NCBI GenBank assembly: GCA_030041255.1
Contig: JASHOF010000030.1
Coordinates: 1-57,885 of the forward strand
Direction: 5' to 3'
From: Acetobacteraceae bacterium
Lineage (GTDB): Bacteria; Pseudomonadota; Alphaproteobacteria; Acetobacterales; Acetobacteraceae
Length of the DNA: 57,885 bases
Position numbers and translations under genes: made by a program. Below are positions 57,836 through 57,885 of the stretch, in pieces (the first letter of the stretch is position 1; each line of letters opens with the position of its first letter). The notes under the pieces are model-generated. The model worked only from the letters and a program-made list of their open reading frames with translations, did no database searches and had not been told where the DNA came from.

Positions 57836-57885
57836 GGGCAGCCCGCGGCCGGCGCCGCGCTGGGCTGCCGGCGGGCGGCGCAGCA
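57832..57885 (-). CDS. C-terminal end of an upstream gene (possibly murT)
   Basis: The frame ending in TGA at 57832-57834 is open to the edge of the window (17 codons, Ala/Arg/Pro-rich) and overlaps the gatD start by four bases. By context it should be the MurT ligase, but nothing in these residues identifies it. Confidence 0.35.
   Translation of the reverse strand, partial: CCAARRQPSAAPAAGCP

Overview
The window is a GC-rich (roughly two-thirds G+C), densely coded chromosomal segment. Gene order and protein style point to an alphaproteobacterium, most likely in the Rhodospirillales/Acetobacteraceae: rodZ-ispG-hisS-prfA at the left, carB/carA divergent from dnaG-rpoD in the middle, and many four-base ATGA/GTGA gene overlaps. 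This placement is inference from family and synteny knowledge, not from a search. I saw no rRNA, tRNA, CRISPR array, insertion sequence or prophage.

Layout. 1-5.5 kb: housekeeping run rodZ (partial), ispG, a SatP-type acetate transporter, hisS, prfA. 5.7-9.1 kb: an SDR dehydrogenase, a DOPA-dioxygenase-like protein, a luciferase-like monooxygenase and a metallo-beta-lactamase-fold hydrolase. 9.3-12.9 kb: one 1195-residue protein carrying two complete ABC exporter halves (CydD/CydC-like). 13.1-13.8 kb: a UPF0175/PIN-like toxin-antitoxin pair. 14.2-17.8 kb: an unknown protein built of four internal repeats, then a VWA/TadG-like protein and two TadE-like pseudopilin-type proteins. 17.8-20.3 kb: a tightly overlapped ada - 2OG/Fe(II) oxygenase - alkB alkylation-repair operon. 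20.5-24.1 kb: a metallophosphoesterase without an obvious start, a double cold-shock-domain protein, ilvA and greA. 24.2-33.5 kb: carB, a low-GC two-gene insert (SinR/Cas2-like protein plus membrane protein), carA with an N-terminal helix-turn-helix, a 21-codon remnant of yqeY, dnaG, a strong intrinsic terminator, and rpoD.

33.5-40.7 kb: GNAT, DUF488, a uracil-DNA-glycosylase-family protein, a PLP dehydratase, an acyl-CoA synthetase, cytochrome b561 with YceI, a small membrane protein, and a PhyH dioxygenase. 40.8-49.7 kb is an all-minus-strand catabolic cluster: amidohydrolase, Rieske oxygenase, 2-hydroxyacid dehydrogenase, GntR regulator, Rieske-oxygenase reductase, ABC binding protein and permease (no ATPase), and an NDP-forming CoA ligase. 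Together they look like uptake, oxygenation and CoA activation of an unidentified organic acid. 49.9-53.8 kb: dihydropyrimidinase/hydantoinase, a small unknown protein and a CobW-type GTPase, divergent from an FAD amino-acid-oxidase-like enzyme. 53.9-57.9 kb: a MarR-GNAT fusion under a promoter that overlaps a palindrome, a small unknown, a split TPP decarboxylase with a glycine-zipper lipoprotein between its subunits, and a GatD-type glutamine amidotransferase with the last codons of an upstream partner.

Three families of dispersed intergenic palindromic repeats run through the window, in one case nested inside each other. The strongest candidates for something undescribed are the SinR-like/membrane pair between carB and carA, the four-repeat protein beside TadG/TadE, the hydantoinase-CobW operon with its small partner, and the Rieske catabolic cluster.
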